A stretch of 64,000 bases of DNA, taken from an uncultured Methylophilaceae bacterium (GTDB lineage Bacteria; Pseudomonadota; Gammaproteobacteria; Burkholderiales; Methylophilaceae). The notes below the pieces were generated by a model. The model was not told the DNA's origin and did no database searches. It worked only from the letters and a program-made list of their open reading frames with translations. Position 1 is the stretch's first letter, and each line of letters starts with the position of its first letter. The stretch is taken from NCBI GenBank assembly GCA_903870165.1, contig CAIQBW010000017.1:1-64000 (forward strand), read 5' to 3'. Shown one piece after another: positions 37,666 through 48,274 of the stretch. A program made the position numbers and the translations under genes.

Positions 37666-40442
37666 TAATGTGCCGCTTCCCAATTGCTACCCACGCCAAC
37701 TTCGGCAAGCAAAGGGACATCAAGTTTTGCAACATTTTGCATGAGTTGCGGCAACATTGTTTGGACTAAATCAAGTTCAGCATCCGGCACTTCCAATACC
37801 AATTCATCGTGCACTTGCATGATGAGTTTTGTATTGAGCTGTTGTGCAGCAATCCAATTTTGTACGGCAATCATCGCAAGTTTAATGAGGTCAGCTGCAG
37901 TGCCTTGCATAGGCGCATTGATGGCGGCACGTTCAGCGCCTGCGCGCCTCATGCCGTTACTGCTATTGATTTCCGGCACCCATAAGCGTCTGCCAAAATA
38001 GGTTTCTACATAGCCCTTTTGTTTCGCGACTTCGCGGGTGTCTTGCATGTAAGCTCTTACGCCTGGATAGCGAGCAAAATATCGCTCGATATAGCTTTGA
38101 GCGGCACTACGGTCAATGTTGAGATTTTGCGCTAAACCAAATGCGCTCATGCCGTAAATCAAACCAAAATTAATGACTTTCGCATAGCGACGTTGTTCGT
38201 TGGTCACGGCTTCGCGATCACAACCAAAAATCTCAGCGGCGGTGGCGCGGTGAATATCTTCGTTATTAGCAAACGCACTAAGCATGCCTTCATCTTGTGA
38301 GAGATGCGCCATGATGCGTAGCTCAATCTGTGAATAGTCTGCAGAAACAATCACGCTGCCAGCTGGAGCGACAAAGGCTTCGCGAATACGGCGACCTTCT
38401 GCCGTGCGAACTGGGATGTTTTGTAAGTTCGGATCTGAACTTGCTAGACGGCCAGTTATGGCGACGGCTTGGTTGTAATTCGTATGTACACGACCTGTTT
38501 GCGTGTTAATCATCTTTGGCAATTTGTCGGTGTACGTCGATTTTAATTTTGCCAAACCTCGATATTCTAGCAACACCTTGGGTAGTGGGTAATCGAGAGC
38601 TAATTCTTGCAATACATCTTCATCGGTTGACGGTGCGCCAGAGGGTGTTTTTTTTGTTGGTTTTATACCCAGTTTGCCGAACAAAATTTCTTGTAATTGC
38701 TTCGGTGAGCCTAAGTTAAAAGGTTGCCCAGCAAGTTCAAATGCTTGTTTTTCTAAGTCCATTAGCTTCATACCAATTTCGTTGCTTTGACGGTTCAGCA
38801 TGCCTTGGTCTATCAGAACGCCATTTCGTTCTATGGTAAATAGCACTTCGCGTGATGGCATTTCAATTTCGTTGTAAATGAAGCTGAGCTTATCGTCAGC
38901 CTGCACGACTGGATACATCGCTTGGTGCAGTTGCAATGTAATATCTGCATCTTCAGCCGCGTACTCTGCTGCGACCTCTACGGTCACTTGATTAAAGCCA
39001 ACTTGCTTTGCGCCTTTGCCTGCAACCTCATCAAAACTAATGGTTTTGATGCCAAGATGACGCATGGCGAGGTCATCCATATTGTGCGTTTTATGTGACT
39101 CAAATACATAAGATTGCAACAAAGTGTCGTGTGCAATCCCTTTTAATTGAATATCATGATTGGCTAATACATGCTGGTCATATTTTAGGTTTTGCCCAAC
39201 TTTTTGAATGGCTGGGTTTTCTAAGATGGGCTTAACTCTCGCTAAGGTAGCAGCAAAATTAAGTTGTTCTGGCGCGTCAAAATAATCGTGCGTCAGTGGC
39301 AAGTAAGCACCTGAACCAGCTTCAATGCTAAAGGACATGCCAACAATTTTTGCATTCATTGGGTCTAGCGAGGTGGTTTCGGTATCAAAACAAACCAAGG
39401 GTGCTTGGCTAATTTTATTCAGCCAAAGGTCTAAATCAGATTCATTTAGTATCGTGGCATAGTTGCGTGATGTCACCGGGGTGAAGTCAATAACTGTTTC
39501 TGTTGGTGTTGATGTGATTGACTCGCTAGTAGGCGCGAATGAATCATCGCTACTCGTCGGCATGATAAGGGATGTCGTGCTAATCGGTTCACCACCCATG
39601 CTATCTAATTCGCGCCGCCAAGACTTAAAATCAAAGCGTTCGAATAACTCAGCGAGTTTGTTTTTGTCCATCGCCCGTGGAGCGAGGTCGCTTAAGGACT
39701 CTTGAATGCCAACATCACATCGAATAGTAATCAACTCCCGCGCTGTTGGTAGCCACGGAAGCGCTTTGCGTAAATTCTCGCCAACTACACCTGTAATGTT
39801 GTCTGCGTTAGCAATAATATTTTCTAGCGTGCCGTATTGTGTAAGCCATTTAACAGCAGTTTTAGGCCCCACTTTTTCAACGCCGGGTACATTGTCTGAA
39901 GTGTCGCCAATTAAAATCAAGTAATCCACAATACGTTCGGGGGGGAGGCCAAATTTGTTGGTGACGCCTGCAATGTCGAGCACTTCATTGCTCATGGTGT
40001 TCACAATGGTGACATGATCATTCACCAACTGAGCAATGTCCTTGTCTCCAGTCGAAATAATCACGCGAACGCCCTCACGTTCAGCCTGTTTGGCAAGTGC
40101 GCCGATGACGTCATCAGCCTCAACGCCTTCTTCCACAATCAGCGGCCATCCCATGGCTTTAATCGCTTCATGAAGCGGCGCAACTTGAGCGCGTAAGTCA
40201 TCAGGCATAGAAGCCCGATTGGCTTTGTATTCAGGGTAAATATCGTCACGGAAGGTTTTACCTTTTGCATCAAAAATACACGCGCTATAATCAGCTGGGT
40301 ATTCTTTGTGCAAGCGCCTTAACATATTGAGTACGCCTTGAATCGCGCCCGTGGGTTCGTTCTGCCGGTTTCGTAAATCTGGCATGGCGTGAAACGCACG
40401 ATAAAGGTAGGATGAACCATCCACTAACAACAATGTTTTCAT
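37665..40442 (-). CDS. polA: DNA polymerase I
   Basis: The ATG at 40442 gives MKTLLLVDGSSYLYRAFHAM, the usual start, and 925 residues. All three domains are present: 5'-3' exonuclease (1-290), 3'-5' proofreading exonuclease with an intact DxE in CFDTETTSL and the later YAAEDAD, and polymerase motifs A (DYSQIELRIMAHLS), B (RRYAKVINFGLIYGMS) and C (QVHDELVLEVP). It fills gaps in repair and removes primers. No good ribosome binding site precedes the start, and only 15 bases separate it from the divergent LOG gene. Confidence 0.98.
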   Translation of the reverse strand: MKTLLLVDGSSYLYRAFHAMPDLRNRQNEPTGAIQGVLNMLRRLHKEYPADYSACIFDAKGKTFRDDIYPEYKANRASMPDDLRAQVAPLHEAIKAMGWPLIVEEGVEADDVIGALAKQAEREGVRVIISTGDKDIAQLVNDHVTIVNTMSNEVLDIAGVTNKFGLPPERIVDYLILIGDTSDNVPGVEKVGPKTAVKWLTQYGTLENIIANADNITGVVGENLRKALPWLPTARELITIRCDVGIQESLSDLAPRAMDKNKLAELFERFDFKSWRRELDSMGGEPISTTSLIMPTSSDDSFAPTSESITSTPTETVIDFTPVTSRNYATILNESDLDLWLNKISQAPLVCFDTETTSLDPMNAKIVGMSFSIEAGSGAYLPLTHDYFDAPEQLNFAATLARVKPILENPAIQKVGQNLKYDQHVLANHDIQLKGIAHDTLLQSYVFESHKTHNMDDLAMRHLGIKTISFDEVAGKGAKQVGFNQVTVEVAAEYAAEDADITLQLHQAMYPVVQADDKLSFIYNEIEMPSREVLFTIERNGVLIDQGMLNRQSNEIGMKLMDLEKQAFELAGQPFNLGSPKQLQEILFGKLGIKPTKKTPSGAPSTDEDVLQELALDYPLPKVLLEYRGLAKLKSTYTDKLPKMINTQTGRVHTNYNQAVAITGRLASSDPNLQNIPVRTAEGRRIREAFVAPAGSVIVSADYSQIELRIMAHLSQDEGMLSAFANNEDIHRATAAEIFGCDREAVTNEQRRYAKVINFGLIYGMSAFGLAQNLNIDRSAAQSYIERYFARYPGVRAYMQDTREVAKQKGYVETYFGRRLWVPEINSSNGMRRAGAERAAINAPMQGTAADLIKLAMIAVQNWIAAQQLNTKLIMQVHDELVLEVPDAELDLVQTMLPQLMQNVAKLDVPLLAEVGVGSNWEAAH

Positions 40443-40457
40443 ATTTGGGTCTACATT

Positions 40458-41186
40458 ATGTCTGTTGCAAAAAAAGTACCAAAAATCGCTGATCCTGATT
40501 TTCAGGGAAATAATCAAACGGCGCATGAATCATGGCACGCATTCGAGATTATGGCAGAATTCGTCGATGCTACGGAAAGCCTGAAAGAAATCACACCGGC
40601 TGTTTCTATTTTTGGTAGCGCGCGTACCAAGCCAGAACATCCTTATTACAAGCTTGCCGAAGAAATTGCACGCTTGGTTTCTGATGCGGGGTTTAGCGTA
40701 ATTTCAGGGGGCGGTCCTGGCATTATGGAAGCAGCCAATAAAGGTGCTTACCCTGGGCTCTCGCCTAGTGTTGGGCTAAATATTAAGTTGCCTCACGAGC
40801 AAACGACAAATCCTTACCAAGAAATCTCTTTGGATTTTAAACATTTCTTTATGCGTAAAGTGATGTTTGTGAAGTACGCATCGGCTTATGTGGTCATGCC
40901 GGGTGGTTTTGGCACGCTCGACGAACTTTTGGAAGCAATGACCTTAGTGCAGACCGGTAAATCTCGCCGCATTCCAATTATTCTCGTGGGCTCAAAATTC
41001 TGGGGTGGGTTGGTCGATTGGTTCCGTCAGACTTTAATCACAGAAGGGATGATTGAAGTTGAAGACATGGACCTGATTCAATTGATTGATGATCCGCATG
41101 AAGTAGTTGCGGCCATATTTAAGCATTATGAAACGCGTGGCTTTGAACTTTCTGCCGCAGAACGCAAGACACAGCTTTACTTGTAG
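40458..41186 (+). CDS. LOG family protein (TIGR00730)
   Basis: The 242-residue protein has the Rossmann-type signatures SGGGPGIMEAANKG (about 83-96) and PGGFGTLDE (148-156) of the LOG family. Members cleave nucleotide 5'-monophosphates to base and ribose phosphate; some make cytokinins. The in vivo substrate here is unknown. The start is 15 bases from the polA start on the other strand, with only a weak GGGT as ribosome binding site. Confidence 0.92.
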   Translation: MSVAKKVPKIADPDFQGNNQTAHESWHAFEIMAEFVDATESLKEITPAVSIFGSARTKPEHPYYKLAEEIARLVSDAGFSVISGGGPGIMEAANKGAYPGLSPSVGLNIKLPHEQTTNPYQEISLDFKHFFMRKVMFVKYASAYVVMPGGFGTLDELLEAMTLVQTGKSRRIPIILVGSKFWGGLVDWFRQTLITEGMIEVEDMDLIQLIDDPHEVVAAIFKHYETRGFELSAAERKTQLYL

Positions 41187-41268
41187 TGTTAAAACGCTTT
41201 ACCGACAAGCACGGGTTTTTGATAGAATGAAATTGTCTGAATTTTTAATCATTAAACGCGGGAATAAT

Positions 41269-41628
41269 ATGCGTCTTCATCATTTGTTTTTGCTTGTCTT
41301 GTTGGCGTTGCCAATTGCTAGCTTCACTGCCCAAGCGGCGGATAAAAAGCCAGTGCCTGCTGATGTAGAGCCATTGCCTGAAGCATTGCCGCCACCAGGT
41401 GTGATTGAGGCAAATCCAAATGATGAGCCCGAAGTTACAATTGTTAAAAAAGGTGAAACCACGGTTGAAGAATACCGAGTACATGGTGAACTCTATATGC
41501 AAAAAGTCACCCCAGCGAATGGCAAGCCATATTACTTGATGAAACAAGATCAAGAGGGCGGTTGGTCAAGATATGATGGCCCTGCAGCACCTTTAGTGAT
41601 TCCTAAATGGGTGATTTTTAGATTCTAA
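41269..41628 (+). CDS. DUF2782 family exported protein
   Basis: The ATG at 41269 gives 119 residues with a signal peptide (LFLLVLLALPIASFTAQA). The mature part is proline-rich (PLPEALPPPG) and then has the DUF2782 core (TTVEEYRVHGELYMQKVTP, PKWVIFRF). Periplasmic; function unknown. The polA - DUF2782 - thrB neighbourhood is common in betaproteobacteria. A longer frame upstream is open but has no signal peptide. Confidence 0.88.
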   Translation: MRLHHLFLLVLLALPIASFTAQAADKKPVPADVEPLPEALPPPGVIEANPNDEPEVTIVKKGETTVEEYRVHGELYMQKVTPANGKPYYLMKQDQEGGWSRYDGPAAPLVIPKWVIFRF

Positions 41629-41701
41629 TTTCATGCGACATGGTGCGTTTTATATCAACAAATGCACCTGTTTAATTTAAAGCATTTAACGCAAAGCTGT
41701 T

Positions 41702-42652
41702 ATGTCCGTATTTACCACCGTCTCTGTTGATGAATTAACCCCTTGGCTCAGTGCTTACCCATTAGGTCAATTACTTGAGCTACAAGGCATTGCCTCAGGC
41801 ATTTCTAATACCAATTATTTTGTAACCACGACAACAGGTCGCTATGTGCTCACGCTGTTTGAAGAGCATAGTGCCGAAGAACTTCCATATTTTTTGAATT
41901 TGATGAAGCACTTGGCCGAGCGTGGCGTGCCATGCCCACATCCAGTAATGCGTTCGGATGGTGTGTTATTAGATGATTTGAATGGTAAACCAGCCGCTTT
42001 AGTGACTCGTTTGCGCGGTCGTGATATCAGTGAGCCATCAGTCACACAATGTGCTGAACTTGGCCGTGTTCTCGCTAATATGCATATGGCTGGTGCTAGC
42101 TTCACAGGGAGCACTCATGATTCACGTGATGTGTTATGGCGTGAAGCTACCGCTAAAAGTGTGTTCGAATTATTGAATGCGGACGATCAGGCAATGTTGA
42201 TGCAGACCATGCAACGCCAAGCTGATTTGGATATTCACGCATTGCCGCAGGGGGTTATTCACGCGGATTTGTTCCGAGATAATGTGTTGTTTGATGGCGA
42301 TAAAATTGGCGGCGTGATTGATTTTTATTATGCTTGTCGTGGCGCATATTTATACGATGTTGCGATTGCTGTGAATGATTGGTGTGTGAATGCTGATGGA
42401 TCTTTGGATGACCAGCGTGTTGGTGCATTGCTCAAGGCTTATCATTTGGTAAGGCCTTTTACAGAAGCAGAGCACGCTGCCTGGCCAAGTATGTTGTCGG
42501 TTGCCGCGTTGAGATTCTGGTTGTCGCGCTTAAAGGATAAACATTATCCGCAAGCGGGTGAATTGACGCATGCGAAAGACCCGCAGCATTTCCAGAAAAT
42601 ATTACAATGGAGTATCACACATCAGGCTGAAATCTCAGCTATGTGGATTTGA
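41702..42652 (+). CDS. thrB: Homoserine kinase, APH type
   Basis: The 316-residue protein begins MSVFTTVSVDELTPWLSAY and has the aminoglycoside-phosphotransferase-like kinase fold. The catalytic loop is GVIHADLFRDNVLF near residue 182 and the metal-binding GGVIDFYYACRG follows. It phosphorylates homoserine on the way to threonine. It is unrelated in fold to the GHMP-type ThrB of E. coli. Confidence 0.95.
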   Translation: MSVFTTVSVDELTPWLSAYPLGQLLELQGIASGISNTNYFVTTTTGRYVLTLFEEHSAEELPYFLNLMKHLAERGVPCPHPVMRSDGVLLDDLNGKPAALVTRLRGRDISEPSVTQCAELGRVLANMHMAGASFTGSTHDSRDVLWREATAKSVFELLNADDQAMLMQTMQRQADLDIHALPQGVIHADLFRDNVLFDGDKIGGVIDFYYACRGAYLYDVAIAVNDWCVNADGSLDDQRVGALLKAYHLVRPFTEAEHAAWPSMLSVAALRFWLSRLKDKHYPQAGELTHAKDPQHFQKILQWSITHQAEISAMWI

Positions 42653-42674
42653 TGGATTTAAAATTGGGAAAATT

Positions 42675-43502
42675 ATGACGTTTAGATCAAAAGTAAAGCT
42701 TGGTTTTAGTTGGGTAGCTGATAGTTTGGAGTTGTTTAAACAACATCCTGCTAAATGGATGGCCTTATCCTCTTTGTACCTTGTTTTTTTCCAATTCCTC
42801 CCTATTTTATTGCTTGGAATTATCGAGCAGATTAATCAAGCACACGGCTCCATTATCATTTTATTTTTTGTTGGGCTCCTTGGCTTGGTGCTCACTTTTA
42901 GCTGGCCAATTTTCACTTCGTTGGTCATTGGTGTTTGCCGTGAAACCCACGCTGAGAGAATAACACCAGTAAGCGAAGTCCTCCACAGAGTTAAACCTCA
43001 CGTTAAACAGTTGGTGTTTTTAGGGGTGGCTTTTTTTATATATCGTTTGATTATGATTGGTTTGACTGAGACTGATATTCAATCCCTAGATATCCAGCAA
43101 ATGGATAAAGAAGTGATGCCGATTGGTTTTTGGTGGTTGATGCTTAAATTGTTGGTGTTGCAAGTCCCGCTGTTGTTAGCTACTTGGTATTCTCCATTGT
43201 TGATTTCATATCATCAATATTCTGTTTTTAAGTCAATTGGTCACAGCGTTTGGGCGGCTTTGCATAACATTACCGCTTTAATTACTGCTTGGGTCACGTT
43301 GACCCTGGCTGTTGTTGGTGTGATGTTGGTGCTAGGTTTAGTGATTGGTCTGATTGCGATATTTGCAAAAGGGCTTGCGGCATTCTTGGGTATGTTGCTC
43401 ATTATGTTTGTATCACTCATGGCAACAGCGTTCTTGTTTTCAATCCAATATTTCAGCTTCTTGTCTATGTATTACAAAAAAGGCGAAGATTTCGTTAGCT
43501 AA
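42675..43502 (+). CDS. BPSS1780-type membrane protein
   Basis: The 275-residue protein has an N-terminal amphipathic part (FSWVADSLELFKQHPAKWMA) and about six membrane segments. It matches a family named after a Burkholderia protein; the function is unknown. The ATG at 42675 lies 22 bases after thrB. An upstream extension in frame runs back into thrB and is rejected. Confidence 0.85.
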   Translation: MTFRSKVKLGFSWVADSLELFKQHPAKWMALSSLYLVFFQFLPILLLGIIEQINQAHGSIIILFFVGLLGLVLTFSWPIFTSLVIGVCRETHAERITPVSEVLHRVKPHVKQLVFLGVAFFIYRLIMIGLTETDIQSLDIQQMDKEVMPIGFWWLMLKLLVLQVPLLLATWYSPLLISYHQYSVFKSIGHSVWAALHNITALITAWVTLTLAVVGVMLVLGLVIGLIAIFAKGLAAFLGMLLIMFVSLMATAFLFSIQYFSFLSMYYKKGEDFVS

Positions 43503-43550
43503 GCATTAATTTTAAAGCTTTCATGCCAAACTAGAGCAGCTTAGTTTTCT

Positions 43551-45758
43551 CTAGGCTTTCTCTAGTTTTGCATATTCCATCGCCAGCCATTTAAGCCCCT
43601 CGCGCCCAAAGTTAATTTGGATGCGCATGTCGCTAGCATTACCTTCATAACTCACCACAACCCCTTGACCAAACTTGGCATGTGAAACAGCTTGGCCTAT
43701 CTTCCAAGGCATGGCAGATTTTTGTTCGCTACTACTTGCTGATGGGGTACTTTGATAGTTATTGTCATAGTGGCTAGCCATGCTTGGCTTAGGCGCTTGT
43801 TTACTATTTAAGCGTTTTAATAATGCATCAGGAATCTCATCTAAAAAGCGAGATGCAATGCCGTAGCGAATTTGTCCATGTAGCATGCGACTTTGTGCAT
43901 GGCTTAGATAGAGGCGTTGTCGTGCGCGAGTCACCGCCACATACATCAAACGACGCTCTTCCTCCAGGCCGTTATTCTCGTACAAACTGTTTTCATGGGG
44001 ACATAAACCTTCTTCCAGTCCGCTGATAAAAACTGCTTTAAATTCCAAGCCTTTGGCAGCATGGACGGTCATCAGTTGAAGTGCATCTGCACCGACGTCG
44101 GCTTGGTGTTCGCCTGCTTCGAGGCTTGCATGTGTTAAGAACTCGGTCAGGCCATTGCTGTTATCTTCTAACGCATCACTATTGTTGTTCATAAAACTAA
44201 CAGCGGCATTAATGAGTTCGTCCAAGTTAGCGATACGATCTTCGCCTTCTTTTTCTAGCTGATAGAAATTCTTGAGTCCCGACATCGTGGTGGCAATCTC
44301 AGTCATTTCAGTGAGTGTTAAGCCTTTTGCATCGTCTTGCATTTGCTTAATTAGTGCGACAAAGCCCTCTAGGCCTTTACCTGGTCGGCCATTGCCAACT
44401 TTATTGATGGCTGCTTGCCATAGGCTGCAATCTTGCGCACGGGCGGACTCTTGAAGTTGTTCCAAGCTGCGAGTACCAATGCCGCGAGTTGGGAAATTAA
44501 TCACGCGTAATAAAGCGACATCATCTTCTGGATTGTTAATTAGGCGTAAATACGCCATTGCGTGTTTGATTTCGGCTCGTTCAAAAAAGCGCAGGCCCCC
44601 ATATACACGGTATGGAATACTGTTTGAGAATAAAGCATGTTCAATGATGCGAGATTGCGCATTGGATCGGTAGAGCAGGGCGATATCATTCAGCGCCCAG
44701 CCATCGTTGTGTAGCATTTTGACTTCATCAACAATAAAGCTCGCTTCATCAATGTCGTTGTAAGCTTGGTAAACCCTCACTGGTTCGCCAGCGCCAGCGG
44801 ACGTCCATAAATTCTTACCTAAACGGTTTTTGTTGTTGCTGATAATCGCATTGGCCGCATCCAAAATATTGCTGTGAGAGCGGTAGTTCTCTTCGAGTTT
44901 GACGATGTTTTGTACCTTAAAGTCCACTTCGAAATCACTCATATTGCCCACGCGTGCACCTCGGAAAGCGTAGATGGATTGATCATCATCGCCCACTGCA
45001 AAAATGCAGTTGTTTGGCTCCTCACTGCCCATGCCAGCAAATAGCTTGAGCCACATATATTGCAGTTTGTTGGTGTCTTGAAACTCATCGACTAAGATGT
45101 ATTTAAAGCGCTCTTGGTAATGCTGGCGAATATTGGTATCACGGCTTAAAAGCTCATAACAACGTAATAACAACTCCGCAAAATCTACCACACCTTCTTT
45201 TTGACACTGCCTGTCGTATTCCTCAAAAATCTCACGCATCCTTTGTGAATGCGGATCGTAAGCATCCACGCTTTGTGCTCGCAGGCCTTCTTCTTTACAG
45301 CTGTTGATGTAGCCCATCACCTGTTTAGGTGGAAACTTTTCATCATCCACATTCATCACCTTCATCAGGCGTTTAATCGCTGAAAGCTGATCGGCAGAAT
45401 CTAGAATCTGGAAAGTAGCAGGTAACAAAGCTTCAAGGTGGTGCGCCCTTAGTAAGCGATTGCAAAGACCGTGGAAAGTGCCAACCCACATACCGCGAGT
45501 ATTAATAGGCAACATCGCGGTAAGTCGTGTGAGCATCTCTTTAGCCGCTTTATTGGTAAACGTTACTGCCAATAAACCAGTAGGGGAAACTTGACCTGTT
45601 TGAATGAGCCAAGCAATCCGAGTGGTGAGTACACGTGTTTTACCACTCCCTGCACCTGCTAAAATCAGTGCAGATTGGTGTGGTAAAGTCACCGCTTCTA
45701 ATTGCTTATCGTTGAGCCCGCTAAGGAGTGAGTCTTGAGATGCGTTTGATGTTGTCAT
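43551..45758 (-). CDS. uvrD: UvrD/PcrA-type DNA helicase II
   Basis: The 735-residue superfamily 1A helicase has the Walker A AGAGSGKT (34-41), DEFQDTN and GDDDQSIYAFRGA. It unwinds DNA in nucleotide excision and mismatch repair. The C-terminal 50 residues (VSHAKFGQGVVVSYEG) form the Tudor-like domain that in E. coli binds RNA polymerase. An ATG at 45779 is an alternative start. It converges on the membrane protein gene with only 48 bases between. Confidence 0.96.
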   Translation of the reverse strand: MTTSNASQDSLLSGLNDKQLEAVTLPHQSALILAGAGSGKTRVLTTRIAWLIQTGQVSPTGLLAVTFTNKAAKEMLTRLTAMLPINTRGMWVGTFHGLCNRLLRAHHLEALLPATFQILDSADQLSAIKRLMKVMNVDDEKFPPKQVMGYINSCKEEGLRAQSVDAYDPHSQRMREIFEEYDRQCQKEGVVDFAELLLRCYELLSRDTNIRQHYQERFKYILVDEFQDTNKLQYMWLKLFAGMGSEEPNNCIFAVGDDDQSIYAFRGARVGNMSDFEVDFKVQNIVKLEENYRSHSNILDAANAIISNNKNRLGKNLWTSAGAGEPVRVYQAYNDIDEASFIVDEVKMLHNDGWALNDIALLYRSNAQSRIIEHALFSNSIPYRVYGGLRFFERAEIKHAMAYLRLINNPEDDVALLRVINFPTRGIGTRSLEQLQESARAQDCSLWQAAINKVGNGRPGKGLEGFVALIKQMQDDAKGLTLTEMTEIATTMSGLKNFYQLEKEGEDRIANLDELINAAVSFMNNNSDALEDNSNGLTEFLTHASLEAGEHQADVGADALQLMTVHAAKGLEFKAVFISGLEEGLCPHENSLYENNGLEEERRLMYVAVTRARQRLYLSHAQSRMLHGQIRYGIASRFLDEIPDALLKRLNSKQAPKPSMASHYDNNYQSTPSASSSEQKSAMPWKIGQAVSHAKFGQGVVVSYEGNASDMRIQINFGREGLKWLAMEYAKLEKA

Positions 45759-45859
45759 ATTAAGATTATCGCAGGTCATTGCTACTTCGAGAACAACTTA
45801 AACGAGATTAAATAGTCTGGAACTTTACTCAAGTATTGCTGGTCTCTATTAGCACGATG

Positions 45860-45974
45860 GTGATGTTGATTGTTCAGTGAGTAATCAAGTCGCTGTCCCA
45901 CGCTTTCCTCCCTGAGCGTGGAGCCTAACCTAGGCATTTTGCCCCAGCCGATCCCCTTGGTTGGGGTTTTTTTT
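45860..45974 (+). ncRNA. Candidate small RNA with C-rich loop
   Basis: Three hairpins and a strong terminator stand in a gap with no plus-strand gene: TTGATT/AATCAA (45866-45871, 45883-45888), CCACGCT/AGCGTGG (45898-45904, 45915-45921), GCCTA/TAGGC (45923-45927, 45931-45935) and the terminator stem 45942-45949 with 45959-45966 followed by eight T. The second loop is TTCCTCCCTG, complementary to Shine-Dalgarno sequences. A possible promoter is TTTACT, 17 bases, TATTAG at about 45826-45854. It ends before the groEL terminator. Its family and its exact 5' end are unknown. Confidence 0.55.
45942..45974 (+). terminator. Strong terminator of the candidate small RNA
   Basis: CCCCAGCC (45942-45949) pairs with GGTTGGGG (45959-45966) with one G-T pair and a 9-base loop, followed by a run of eight T (45967-45974). 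No annotated plus-strand gene ends here, so it marks an unlisted transcript. Confidence 0.85.
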
Positions 45975-45991
45975 GTCTTTGATACATAAAC

Positions 45992-46012
45992 AAAAAGCCC
46001 CTTGCGGGGCTT
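45992..46012 (-). terminator. groEL terminator
   Basis: AAGCCCC (45995-46001) and GGGGCTT (46006-46012) close a TTGC loop; read on the minus strand the stem is followed by five U. It lies 37 bases after the groEL stop. Confidence 0.9.
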
Positions 46013-46049
46013 CTTGATTTACAGCTTTTGGCTAATGGATTAGCAAGGA

Positions 46050-47708
<1,659 letters not shown>

Positions 47709-47761
47709 TTACTTACTTTAATTACTAAAAATTCTTTGATACAAAACAAGGGTTGAAGCCA

Positions 47762-48052
47762 TTAAGCCTCGATTACACCCATTAGGTCTGACTCAGTCAT
47801 CACCAAGAATTCATTGCCGTCGATTTTGACGGTTTGGCCGGCATATTTGCCGAACAACACTTTGTCACCTACTTTAACGTCAAGTGTAATCACTTTGCCG
47901 TTGTCGTCTTTTTTACCCGGGCCTACTGCGATCACTTCGCCTTGGTCTGGTTTTTCAGTCGCTGTGTCTGGAATAACGATGCCAGATGCCGTTGTGCGCA
48001 CTTCTTCTAAACGCTTAACAATCACGCGATCGTGTAAGGGACGAATTTTCAT
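47762..48052 (-). CDS. groS: Co-chaperonin GroES
   Basis: The ATG at 48052 gives the normal 96 residues starting [19 protein letters not shown]; the frame stays open upstream without support. The mobile loop ([16 protein letters not shown]) that docks on GroEL is seen at about residues 17-32. It is first in the groES-groEL operon. Confidence 0.99.
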   Translation of the reverse strand: MKIRPLHDRVIVKRLEEVRTTASGIVIPDTATEKPDQGEVIAVGPGKKDDNGKVITLDVKVGDKVLFGKYAGQTVKIDGNEFLVMTESDLMGVIEA

Positions 48053-48110
48053 AAATGAACTCCTTAATAATTGAATAAAAAAACAAATAACAAAAATCTT
48101 GGGGTGCATT

Positions 48111-48137
48111 TTAGCACTCCTGTCCGTCGACTGCTAA
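48111..48137. promoter_or_regulatory. CIRCE operator of groESL
   Basis: TTAGCACTC (48111-48119), nine bases, then GACTGCTAA (48129-48137) matches the CIRCE consensus TTAGCACTC-N9-GAGTGCTAA with one mismatch in the right arm. It lies 58 bases before the groES start and is the known target of the heat-shock repressor HrcA. A TAAAAT on the minus strand overlaps its edge as a possible -10. Confidence 0.92.
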
Positions 48138-48274
48138 TACTTTGGGGCTATGGTTTGGCATTTCAAGAGTGGGAATGAATTTTTTTTAAAATTGCGAAAT
48201 AAAATCTATCAGCAATTTTTACGCAATCAGCGATAATAAGCGCATCAAGGGTTGGTTGTTTTTAAGGATATATA

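Noticed and set aside
43531-43554. CTAGAG/CTCTAG inverted repeat between the membrane protein gene and uvrD as a terminator
   Set aside because: Six weak base pairs with a 12-base loop and no T run next to it; it also includes the uvrD stop codon.
45860-45974. 6S RNA, SRP RNA, tmRNA or RNase P RNA in the uvrD-groEL gap
   Set aside because: The length is too short and none of the known conserved core sequences can be found.
48194-48232. ATTGCG/CGCAAT inverted repeat upstream of the unknown gene at 48275
   Set aside because: Short, A/T-rich and widely spaced; expected by chance in such a region.
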